Assembly: GCA_016283935.1 (NCBI GenBank)
Contig: JAEENX010000013.1
Span: 161,759 to 225,758, forward strand
Direction of reading: 5' to 3'
Length of the DNA stretch: 64,000 bases
Source of the DNA: Bacilli bacterium
GTDB lineage: Bacteria > Bacillota_I > Bacilli_A > RF39 > UBA660
The notes beneath the pieces were generated by a model. That model saw nothing but the letters and a program-made list of their open reading frames with translations, did not search any database and had not been told where the DNA came from. Numbering within the stretch: position 1 is the stretch's first letter; every line of letters starts with the position of its first letter. Made by a program: the position numbers and the translations under genes. Below are positions 8,417 to 16,153 of the stretch, one piece after another.

Positions 8417-9151
8417 ATGAAGGACATGCATAATCATATCTTATTCTCTATTGATGATGGATCAAAAGACATTGAAACTTCAATTGCTATGTTAAGAAAT
8501 GCACAAGAAAGTGGAATAGATGAAATGATTCTTACTCCACATTATATTAGTAATTCAAAATATAATGCTAATAACAAAAAGAAATTAGAATTATTAAAAA
8601 TTTTGAAAGAGAGATGTGCAGAAGAAAACATTAATATTAAATTACACTTAGGCAATGAAGTATGGGCAGACGAAGGGTTACCTGAATTAATTAAAAATGG
8701 AGAAATAAGTACAATGAATAATTCACGATATGTACTTATTGAATTCCCATTACATAATGAAGATATGAGAGCTCAACAAATAATATTTGAACTTATATCT
8801 CATAATTATGTTCCAATTATTGCTCATCCAGAAAGATATGATTATTTAAAAAAAGATCCTGATAAAGTATATGATTATATTAGATTAGGAGCATTACTTC
8901 AAGGTAATTACTTAAGTTTATTTGGTAAGTATGGTTCACAAGCTAAAAAAACTTTAAAGTATTATATAAAAAAAGGGTATATAACTTTCTTTGGCTCTGA
9001 CATTCATAGATCTGTAGATGATTTTAAATGTGAGAAGTTTAAAAAGAAATTATATAGATTAGTTAAGAAAGACCAAAAGTTATTTGAAGATTTAACAGAA
9101 GGTAACATAACTAAAATAATAAATAATGAAGAAATAGATAGGAGAAATTAA
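8417..9151 (+). CDS. CpsB/YwqE-type PHP-family protein tyrosine phosphatase
   Basis: Metal-dependent phosphatase that resets CpsD. Motifs are KDMHNHILFSIDDGSKD (PHP motif I, HXH...DDG), LTPHY, HPERYDYL and GSDIHRS near the C-terminus, all metal-ligand positions of the PHP fold. 244 residues from the ATG at 8417, one base after the cpsD stop. The track's start at 8330 lies inside the YYG-repeat region of cpsD in another frame and is rejected. The RBS is the AAGGAG within the last codons of cpsD, so expression is probably coupled. Confidence 0.94.
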   Translation: MKDMHNHILFSIDDGSKDIETSIAMLRNAQESGIDEMILTPHYISNSKYNANNKKKLELLKILKERCAEENINIKLHLGNEVWADEGLPELIKNGEISTMNNSRYVLIEFPLHNEDMRAQQIIFELISHNYVPIIAHPERYDYLKKDPDKVYDYIRLGALLQGNYLSLFGKYGSQAKKTLKYYIKKGYITFFGSDIHRSVDDFKCEKFKKKLYRLVKKDQKLFEDLTEGNITKIINNEEIDRRN

Positions 9152-9152
9152 T

Positions 9153-10697
9153 ATGAATCAAAATGATTTTAACAATCAACAACCGGTTCAAACAGTAGTT
9201 CCTCAAACAGAACCTGTTCAACCAGTTACACCAGTTCAACCAGTTGCACCAACAATGGTTCAACCACCAGTTCAACCAATTGGTGTACCAGAAAAAAAGA
9301 AAAATAAAGCATTACCAATTATAATTGTAGTTCTATTATTATTAGTAATTGGTGGAGGAGTTGGAGGATATTTCTTATTCTTCCATAAAGTAACAGCTAA
9401 ACAAGTAGTAGATGGTACAATTAATACTTTATTTAGTAAAGCATCACTTGTTGAAAATGTTGCTGATAAAGTATTCACATATAGTTTAAAGAATGATGTT
9501 GTTGATATGTCAGCAGACTTAAATTTAGACGTAGATGGAACAATTCAAGGTGAAAAAGTAGAATTAAAGAATATTGGATTTAATGCAGATTATATTTTAA
9601 ATCTTAAAGCAATGGAAGCTTCACTTAAAGCTAGTACATCACAAAATTCTAAAGAAATTCTTAATTTAGATTTATTTGTAAAAAATGATGTAGGTTATAT
9701 TAATTCTAATATTTTTGATCAACCTTATAAATTAGATTTAAAAGATACAACATTATGGGATGAAATCAATGAATATGCTGAAAAAACTCCAGAATATAAT
9801 TCAAATGATTTAAAAACAATTAATTCTAAAACTAAAACATTTGTAAAAAATTCAATTAAAGATGATTATTTATCTCAATCTGAAGGAACTTACACTATTG
9901 AAGGAAATCAAATTGAAGCATTAAAAAATACTATTACATTAACAACTAAGGATATGAAAGATGTTCAAATTAGTATTATTAATCAAATTTTAGTAGATTC
10001 TGAATATTTAAATATTTTAGCTAAATATGAAATGAAATCAGTTGATGATATTAAAGAAGAATTATTAGATGAATTAGATGATTTAAAAGAAGACAAACAA
10101 ACTATAGTTGCTGAAAAAGATACTAAAGTAGAATTTAATATTTATACTTCAAAAGCAGGAAAATTTAATGCATTAGAAGTAACATCTGATGGAGAAGTTG
10201 GATTAACTGCATTATCTAATAATAATGTTACTACAATTAAAATGTATAACAGCCAAGGCAAAGTTGAATATGAATTAACATATGATGAAACTTCTAAAGA
10301 AGTTAAAACAGAAATTGAAGGATACAAATTTACAATTTCTTATAGAGATGACACATTAAAGTTTAGTGTTGTTGGAAAAGACTTAGAATTAAATTTAACA
10401 TTCTCAACTAAAGTAGAAAATACTGGTGTTAATTATGACTTCGATTTAAATGGTTCATATAAAGAAGCAAGTAATTCAGTTAAAGGATCAGTTAAATTAG
10501 GAGTAGAAGTTAAGAAAGTTGATGCTATTAAAACGTTTGATGTAGCTAATGCTAAGAACGTAGAAGAAATCACTGAAGAAGACCAACAAGCTATGCTTGC
10601 TAAACTTGGTGAAAATACTCAAGGAACATTCATTGAATTAATAATGAATCTTATGAATTCAATGATGACTACATCATATGATTATTACGGAGTATAA
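9153..10697 (+). CDS. Pro/Gln-rich single-pass membrane protein with large extracellular domain (unrecognised)
   Basis: 514 residues, starting one base after the cpsB stop. Residues 1-45 are a cytoplasmic low-complexity segment with repeated PVQPV units. Residues about 53-76 form one transmembrane helix (ALPIIIVVLLLLVIGGGVGGYF). The remaining roughly 435 residues look beta-rich and extracellular, starting KVTAKQVVDGTINTLFSKAS, a pattern seen in lipoprotein-like or penicillin-binding accessory domains. I do not recognise the family. As the last gene of the CpsC-CpsD-CpsB operon it may be a substrate, sensor or partner of the kinase; this is inference. A bidirectional terminator follows. Confidence 0.8.
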   Translation: MNQNDFNNQQPVQTVVPQTEPVQPVTPVQPVAPTMVQPPVQPIGVPEKKKNKALPIIIVVLLLLVIGGGVGGYFLFFHKVTAKQVVDGTINTLFSKASLVENVADKVFTYSLKNDVVDMSADLNLDVDGTIQGEKVELKNIGFNADYILNLKAMEASLKASTSQNSKEILNLDLFVKNDVGYINSNIFDQPYKLDLKDTTLWDEINEYAEKTPEYNSNDLKTINSKTKTFVKNSIKDDYLSQSEGTYTIEGNQIEALKNTITLTTKDMKDVQISIINQILVDSEYLNILAKYEMKSVDDIKEELLDELDDLKEDKQTIVAEKDTKVEFNIYTSKAGKFNALEVTSDGEVGLTALSNNNVTTIKMYNSQGKVEYELTYDETSKEVKTEIEGYKFTISYRDDTLKFSVVGKDLELNLTFSTKVENTGVNYDFDLNGSYKEASNSVKGSVKLGVEVKKVDAIKTFDVANAKNVEEITEEDQQAMLAKLGENTQGTFIELIMNLMNSMMTTSYDYYGV

Positions 10698-10701
10698 AAT
10701 A

Positions 10702-10728
10702 AAAACACATCGTTAGATGTGTTTTTTA
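10702..10728. terminator. Bidirectional terminator
   Basis: AAAACACATC-gtta-GATGTGTTTTTT between convergent genes. Confidence 0.85.
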
Positions 10729-10733
10729 TTGTA

Positions 10734-11993
10734 TTAATTACTTGCAACTGCTTGCATGTAACATTTATCAGTTCCTTCAGTTAAAGTATAATCGAATTCA
10801 TATGTCCATGAAACATTATTATCTATCTTTTTGAAGTTTTCTATTTTACCATTTTCACATTCCATTGCATTAATATCATATGTTGTCGTATATGTAATAT
10901 GTTTAGGAACATTATATTCAACTGAATAAACTTCTAAAGGTATTTGACTGTGATATAAATCCATGAAGTATAAATCCATATTTCTTAGGAATTCTGTATT
11001 CCATTCATTTATTTTAATAATTTTATAATCTTTTACATTCTTTTCAAATACTAAATCTAATACATCAATTTCTCCATCACCAGAGATGTCTAAATCTTCC
11101 TTTTTAAGACTTCCTTTTTTACCAACTATATAATCCCTTATATCTTGATTCTTTTGCCCTTGTACAGCAATTACTGTACCAATTGATAATATACTTAATG
11201 CTAACATAAATAATATAATACTTTTATATTTGTATTTGTCTGGGTCTATTCCATTTTGTTTATTTTCATTTTCTTGAGTTTCAGTAAATGAATTTCTCAA
11301 ATGCTTTGCATTATTATCAATAAATTTAGCATTTGTATTAAATGGAGTATCTTGTTTTCTATTTTTAAAGCTTACATATAATATATCTAATATTATTAAT
11401 ACTAATATAACTCCACCAGCTATATATAAATAAGTTTTGTTTTGCTCTATCCATTCATTTATGGTAAATTTCTCATCAATATCAACTGCTGTTGCACTTA
11501 ACATGTTATTACCTGTAATTGTTAATGATATTTCTTTACCATTCATTTTTATTAATTTTTCAGCTAAACCTGCAGATTTAACATTAGTAAATCTAATAAG
11601 TGCTGTAGAGTAATTAACAAATTTATCAGTAAATTCGAAGTACATTTTTAAATATGGTGCATTTGAATAAGCGTATTCACCATCAATAACCATTGTTGTT
11701 GATGTTTTTTTACCTTTCTTTTTAAGTTCTCCTTGAGTAAGAGTAAATGAACCATTTGCAGTTACTTCTTTTAAGTTTAGTTTTTCAGAATCAAATTCTA
11801 TATCATGTTGAATTGCTACAACATCAGACCCTTGAAAGCTCATTGTTAATTCAACACCAATTAATTCACCATTATCGTTTATAACATTTTGTTGTTCATG
11901 CGTAAATGTTACTTTCTTTTCTTCAGCATATACATTTGGTAATACAATCATAATTGAAAGTATAAGTGCTATAAAATATTTTATTCTTCTCAT
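10734..11993 (-). CDS. Membrane protein with cohesin-like ectodomain and dockerin-like calcium loop
   Basis: 419 residues. Order: signal peptide (1-23, ending VYA|EE); a beta-sandwich resembling the cohesin fold (about 28-170, with FQGSDVVAIQHDIEFDSEKL); TM1 about 188-208; a polar cytoplasmic loop; TM2 about 258-277; then DISGDGEIDVLDLV (about 302-315). The last segment matches one dockerin/EF-hand-like calcium loop (D-x-S-x-D-G-x-I-D-x-x-D). A C-terminal ectodomain contains two Cys. The RBS (GGAGAATAATT) lies in the end of ldh, two bases upstream, so the two are co-transcribed. Function unknown; surface adhesion or assembly is inferred from the folds only. Confidence 0.75.
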   Translation of the reverse strand: MRRIKYFIALILSIMIVLPNVYAEEKKVTFTHEQQNVINDNGELIGVELTMSFQGSDVVAIQHDIEFDSEKLNLKEVTANGSFTLTQGELKKKGKKTSTTMVIDGEYAYSNAPYLKMYFEFTDKFVNYSTALIRFTNVKSAGLAEKLIKMNGKEISLTITGNNMLSATAVDIDEKFTINEWIEQNKTYLYIAGGVILVLIILDILYVSFKNRKQDTPFNTNAKFIDNNAKHLRNSFTETQENENKQNGIDPDKYKYKSIILFMLALSILSIGTVIAVQGQKNQDIRDYIVGKKGSLKKEDLDISGDGEIDVLDLVFEKNVKDYKIIKINEWNTEFLRNMDLYFMDLYHSQIPLEVYSVEYNVPKHITYTTTYDINAMECENGKIENFKKIDNNVSWTYEFDYTLTEGTDKCYMQAVASN

Positions 11994-11995
11994 AA

Positions 11996-12907
11996 TTATT
12001 CTCCTATAGATCTTAAATTTTCTTTTATTATGTCTATACTATGTTGTAATTTTCGCTGTTCATCTATATTTAACTTAAGTCTAATTCTTCTTCTAGCACC
12101 ATCTTTACCAATGATTGTAGGTAATCCTATGTATATATCATTCTTTTCATCATATGTTGAAACAGGAATAATATAATTTTCATTTCCTAATATAGCATTA
12201 GTGATTCTTACTAATGCCATTCCTATACCATAATATGTAGCACCTTTTCTGTTTATAATTTCATAAGCTGCATTTTTAACTTCATTTTCAATTTCATCAA
12301 GTTCTTCATGATTATAAAGTAAATCTATATTTTGTAAGCTTATATTTGCATTACTCCAAGGTATGAATTCTGAATCACCATGTTCTCCAATTACATAAGC
12401 TTGAACGTTTTTAGGAGATACACATAGTTTCTTACCAATTATATTTTGTAATCTTGCAGTATCTAGTGAAGTTCCTGATCCAATAACTTGGTTATATGGT
12501 AAACCAGAATATTTAAATGTTAAGTAAGTCATGACATCTAAAGGATTAGTAGCAACTAAGAATATACCATTGAATCCTGTAGCCATTACTTTATTTACTA
12601 TATCTTTAAATATCTTTGAGTTCTTATATATTAAATCAGTTCTGGTTTCTCCTGGTTTTTGATTTGCACCAGCAGCTATCATAACTATTTTTGCATCTTT
12701 GCAATCTTCATAATGTCCTACATTAATACTAATTTTAGATGGAGCATAAGCTAAACAATGGTTCAAATCCATTACTTCTCCTTCAACTCTGTTTTCATCT
12801 AAGTCAATTAAGTATAATTTATTAACATAAGATCTTTGATTTAATAAAGCATAGGCATATGACATTCCTACATTTCCACATCCTATAATAACTACTTTAT
12901 TATCCAT
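11996..12907 (-). CDS. ldh: L-lactate dehydrogenase
   Basis: Reduces pyruvate to L-lactate with NADH, regenerating NAD in fermentation. Rossmann motif VVIIGCGNVGMSYAYAL; AGANQKPGETRTDL, where Gln rather than Arg at the specificity position points to lactate instead of malate; TNPLDVMTYL; SGTSLDTARLQ; and IGEHGDSEFIPWS with the catalytic His. 303 residues, slightly short of the usual 315. The start has a TATAAT-N5-TGGTGA arrangement upstream. It heads a two-gene minus-strand operon with the cohesin-like protein, an odd partner for a glycolytic enzyme. Confidence 0.95.
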   Translation of the reverse strand: MDNKVVIIGCGNVGMSYAYALLNQRSYVNKLYLIDLDENRVEGEVMDLNHCLAYAPSKISINVGHYEDCKDAKIVMIAAGANQKPGETRTDLIYKNSKIFKDIVNKVMATGFNGIFLVATNPLDVMTYLTFKYSGLPYNQVIGSGTSLDTARLQNIIGKKLCVSPKNVQAYVIGEHGDSEFIPWSNANISLQNIDLLYNHEELDEIENEVKNAAYEIINRKGATYYGIGMALVRITNAILGNENYIIPVSTYDEKNDIYIGLPTIIGKDGARRRIRLKLNIDEQRKLQHSIDIIKENLRSIGE

Positions 12908-12983
12908 ATTATCACCATATAAATTATATCATATTTAATCAATATGTGATATTATAATATATATAGAATGGAGGAGGGTTAAC

Positions 12984-13238
12984 ATGTTTTGCCCAAACTG
13001 TGGAAATAAATCTTTTAATGTTAATTATTGTCCTTCATGTGGAACAAATTTACAATCAAATAAGTATAATTATCAAAAACAAAATTTTCCAGGATATAAT
13101 ACTCCAACAGTAGCAGCAAACTCTGCTAATAATAAAATTCATAAACAATTTGTGATGGTAGATTTTTTGCCATTACTAGTTGTAATGAGTTTGATAGCTG
13201 TAATTATATGTGGAATGTTATTCTATGTAATATTATAA
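12984..13238 (+). CDS. Small zinc-ribbon membrane protein
   Basis: 84 residues. MFCPNCGNKSFNVNYCPSCGTNL is a CX2C...CX2C zinc ribbon. A polar Asn/Gln linker and one C-terminal transmembrane helix (FLPLLVVMSLIAVIICGMLFYVIL) follow. Zinc-ribbon plus TM proteins are common in Firmicutes without assigned function. RBS GAGGAGGGTT. It is transcribed divergently from ldh and followed by a hairpin terminator. Confidence 0.85.
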   Translation: MFCPNCGNKSFNVNYCPSCGTNLQSNKYNYQKQNFPGYNTPTVAANSANNKIHKQFVMVDFLPLLVVMSLIAVIICGMLFYVIL

Positions 13239-13262
13239 AGTACTAGTTAGTACCTTTTTTAT
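13238..13262 (+). terminator. Rho-independent terminator
   Basis: GTACT-agtt-AGTAC followed by CTTTTTT. Confidence 0.75.
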
Positions 13263-13266
13263 TTGT

Positions 13267-13284
13267 TATAATATCTGCAGGTGA
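13267..13284 (+). promoter_or_regulatory. TATAAT-N6-AGGTGA start signal of the 13292 methyltransferase
   Basis: TATAAT (13267-13272), six bases, AGGTGA (13279-13284), ATG at 13292. Confidence 0.6.
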
Positions 13285-13291
13285 TATATAT

Positions 13292-14143
13292 ATGTTTTAT
13301 CGTAATTTAATAAATAAATATTATCCTGAAATAAATATAGAAGAAGGATTAGTTAAAAAGAAAACTACATTTAGAGTTAATAATTTAAAATCAGATGTTG
13401 AAGAAATTGAATCTTTTTTACAAACTAATAATATAAAATATTCTAAAGTAGATTATTTCAAAGATGCTTTTATTTTAGAAGATGAAACTAATCTTCGTGA
13501 TTTAGATATATATAAAGAAGGTAAAATATACGTTCAAAGTTTATCTTCAATGTTGCCACCATTATTTTTTAATTATCATGATAATGATTCAATTATAGAT
13601 ATGGCAGCTGCTCCAGGTGGTAAAACATCTGAAATAGCATCAATTACTCATGACAAAGTATTAATTACTTCTGTTGAAAAGAATAAATTAAGAGGAGAAA
13701 AACTAAAATATAATCTTGATAAACAAGGATTAAAACATTTTAGTATTATATTTGAAGATGCTACTAAATTAAATGAATTCATGAAATTTAATAAAGTATT
13801 ATTAGATGCTCCATGTTCAGGTTCAGGTACTATTATAGTAGATGAAATAGACACTGTAACTGAAGATTTAGTTAATAGATCAAGTAATATACAAAAAGAG
13901 TTATTAAATAAGGCTATTAACTTAGTTAATGTAGGAGATGAAATAATATATTCTACATGTTCGATTTTTAAAGTTGAAAACGAAGAAGTTATCAACAAGT
14001 ATATTCAAGAAGGTAGAGTGGAAGTGATTCCAATTAGTACAACTATTGAAACATTACCCTCAACTATAGATGGAGTTTTAACAATTAAACCATCTGAATT
14101 ATATGAAGGATTTTTTGTATCAAAATTAAAGAAACTAAAATAG
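13292..14143 (+). CDS. RsmB/NOP2-family rRNA (cytosine-5-) methyltransferase, short form
   Basis: Transfers methyl from SAM to C5 of a cytosine in RNA, probably rRNA. SAM motif I is DMAAAPGGKTSEIA; motif IV DAPCSGSGTI includes the Cys needed for product release; motif VI IYSTCSIFKVENEE contains the catalytic Cys of TCS. The N-terminal FRVNN...segment matches the RNA-binding N1 region of the family. At 283 residues it is much shorter than RsmF (about 450-480) and lacks the C-terminal PUA-like domain. Target cytosine unknown. Followed by a strong terminator. Confidence 0.9.
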   Translation: MFYRNLINKYYPEINIEEGLVKKKTTFRVNNLKSDVEEIESFLQTNNIKYSKVDYFKDAFILEDETNLRDLDIYKEGKIYVQSLSSMLPPLFFNYHDNDSIIDMAAAPGGKTSEIASITHDKVLITSVEKNKLRGEKLKYNLDKQGLKHFSIIFEDATKLNEFMKFNKVLLDAPCSGSGTIIVDEIDTVTEDLVNRSSNIQKELLNKAINLVNVGDEIIYSTCSIFKVENEEVINKYIQEGRVEVIPISTTIETLPSTIDGVLTIKPSELYEGFFVSKLKKLK

Positions 14144-14155
14144 TTTCTTTTTTTA
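14128..14155 (+). terminator. Rho-independent terminator
   Basis: AAAGAAACTA-aaa-TAGTTTCTTTTTTT overlapping the methyltransferase stop. Confidence 0.85.
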
Positions 14156-14200
14156 TAATTAATGTTATAATATGAATATAAAAAAAGGAGAGAAAGTTAT

Positions 14201-14740
14201 ATGGAATTAAAAGGATCAAAAACTGAACAAAACTTATTAGCAGCATTTGCTGGTGAATCACAAGCGAGAAATAAGTATACTTATTTCGCTTCTAAAGCTA
14301 AAAAAGATGGATATGAACAAATAGCTGCAATATTTGAAGAAACTGCCAATAATGAAAAAGAACATGCAAAGATGTGGTTTAAAGAATTAAATGGGGGAGA
14401 AATTTCTTCTACTATTGAAAATTTAAAAGATGCAGCTGATGGAGAAAATTACGAATGGACTGACATGTATGATACATTCGCTAAAGAAGCTGAAGAAGAA
14501 GGATTTAAAGAATTAGCAGTTAAATTTAGACAAGTTGCTGCAATTGAAAAACATCATGAAGAAAGATATAGAAAATTATTAAAGAATATAGAAGACGAAG
14601 TTGTATTCTCTAGAGATGAAGATAAGATTTGGATATGCCGTAACTGTGGACATGTAGTAATTGGAAAGAAAGCTCCAGGAGTTTGTCCGGTATGTTCACA
14701 TCCACAAAGCTTCTTTGAATTAAAAGCTGATAATTACTAG
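14201..14740 (+). CDS. rbr: Rubrerythrin
   Basis: Peroxide-reducing non-haem iron protein used by anaerobes against oxidative stress. The ferritin-like four-helix domain carries the di-iron Glu/His ligands ([40 protein letters not shown]). The C-terminal rubredoxin domain has ICRNCGHVV and [11 protein letters not shown] (two CX2C). 179 residues is standard. Preceded by an AAAAGGAGAG RBS and a TATAAT. Its TAG stop lies in a CTAG palindrome shared with the convergent helicase stop. Confidence 0.96.
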   Translation: MELKGSKTEQNLLAAFAGESQARNKYTYFASKAKKDGYEQIAAIFEETANNEKEHAKMWFKELNGGEISSTIENLKDAADGENYEWTDMYDTFAKEAEEEGFKELAVKFRQVAAIEKHHEERYRKLLKNIEDEVVFSRDEDKIWICRNCGHVVIGKKAPGVCPVCSHPQSFFELKADNY

Positions 14741-16101
14741 AATATAATTTCTATATAATTAGAATAATCATGAATGAGTTCTTTAACAAAAGGACTCATT
14801 TTTTTATTTACCATTATATATATATTATTTTTTGTTCTTGTTAATGCTACATAAAATAGTCTTCTTTCTTCTTCATGTAATATATAATCTTTATTATTTA
14901 ATACAAATCTTAATATTCTTTCATTTTTAATTGAAGTGGGTATGCTTTCAGAATTAACTAATATAACGTTATTTGCTTCTAATCCTTTAGATCTATGTAT
15001 TGTTAATTTATTATCATATGGTAACTTATCTATATCTTTATTATTTCTACCTATAATTAAATAATCTTTATCTATTCTATTAATAATATCGTCTATTGTT
15101 TTATTAAATACAATTTTAATTGGTTTTAAATTATTCTTAATAGATTCTATATTCTTCTTTAATTGTTTTTTGTTTTTCATAATAAAAGAAACACTTACTT
15201 TTATTAATTGATTAGAATTTCTATAAGTATATTTAAGATAATAATATTTTGTATCTTTAAAATATTTATTAAAATTTAAAAATAAATTTAAATCACATCC
15301 TGAAAATCTATATATACTTTGATAATCATCACCAACTACAAATAATTTTGCTTTAGTATATTTTATTATTTCTAATATTAAATTAAATCTAACTATAGAC
15401 GTATCTTGAAATTCATCTATTATTATATATTTATATTTAAGATGTTTATCTTTAACTTTATCTTTAGCTAGGATTATCATATCATCAAAGTCTATTTGAT
15501 TTGATGATTCTAATTCTCTTTTATATAATATATATATTTCTAATATTATTTTAATTAGGTGTCTTTCATTAAAAAATGTTTTATTATAAATTTTGTAAAT
15601 GTCCTTAATAGAAAAATCATTTGATTTAGCTAATTTTATAAATGTAATAATTGTTTTAACTAGTCTGTTATATTCAAATGATTTAAATATTTTATCAATA
15701 TTACAATCATCATATAATATATTCTTTAGTATTCTATTTCTTCTTTTATTATATTTAATGTAAGATTTAAAATATTCATTTATTACATATTTCAAATAAC
15801 TATCTTTAACAATAGAGTATTTATTATCTAACATAGATAATCCCAACTTATGAAATGTATAAACGTCTATATCATAATTCATTTCTAATAGTTTGTTTTT
15901 AAGCGATTTTGTTGTTTCATTTGTAAATGATATACATAGTATTTCATCTTGTTTTATATTATTATCAATTAAATATTTTATCTTACCTAATATAGTTAAT
16001 GTTTTACCAGATCCAGCACCTGCTATAACAAGAGTGGCTTCATGATTAGATTTGATTGCATTCATTTGATATTCATCTAATTCATATCCATTTATAAGCA
16101 T
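14737..16101 (-). CDS. Minimal UvrD/PcrA-like superfamily 1 DNA helicase
   Basis: 454 residues from the ATG at 16101; the track's GTG at 16113 lies in the Shine-Dalgarno AGGAGGTG. All SF1A motifs are visible: Q-motif LDEYQMNAI, Walker A AGAGSGKT, motif [11 protein letters not shown], motif [17 protein letters not shown], motif [10 protein letters not shown], motif [15 protein letters not shown] and motif [15 protein letters not shown]. PcrA/UvrD are about 700 residues; the short gap between motifs IV and V shows the 2B subdomain is largely missing. It lies downstream of addBA with a terminator-like hairpin in its leader. Confidence 0.9.
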   Translation of the reverse strand: MLINGYELDEYQMNAIKSNHEATLVIAGAGSGKTLTILGKIKYLIDNNIKQDEILCISFTNETTKSLKNKLLEMNYDIDVYTFHKLGLSMLDNKYSIVKDSYLKYVINEYFKSYIKYNKRRNRILKNILYDDCNIDKIFKSFEYNRLVKTIITFIKLAKSNDFSIKDIYKIYNKTFFNERHLIKIILEIYILYKRELESSNQIDFDDMIILAKDKVKDKHLKYKYIIIDEFQDTSIVRFNLILEIIKYTKAKLFVVGDDYQSIYRFSGCDLNLFLNFNKYFKDTKYYYLKYTYRNSNQLIKVSVSFIMKNKKQLKKNIESIKNNLKPIKIVFNKTIDDIINRIDKDYLIIGRNNKDIDKLPYDNKLTIHRSKGLEANNVILVNSESIPTSIKNERILRFVLNNKDYILHEEERRLFYVALTRTKNNIYIMVNKKMSPFVKELIHDYSNYIEIIF

Positions 16102-16103
16102 AT

Positions 16104-16148
16104 AAAAAAACACCTCCTACTTTATATATACACAGTAGAGGTGTTATT
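16104..16148 (-). terminator. Terminator after addA that contains the helicase Shine-Dalgarno
   Basis: Minus strand: AACACCTC-TACT, loop, AGTA-G-GAGGTGTT, then TTTTTTT, a 12-bp stem with one bulged G. The right arm includes AGGAGGTG, the RBS of the helicase, and the U-tract lies between that RBS and the ATG at 16101. Confidence 0.8.
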
Positions 16149-16153
16149 TTACT

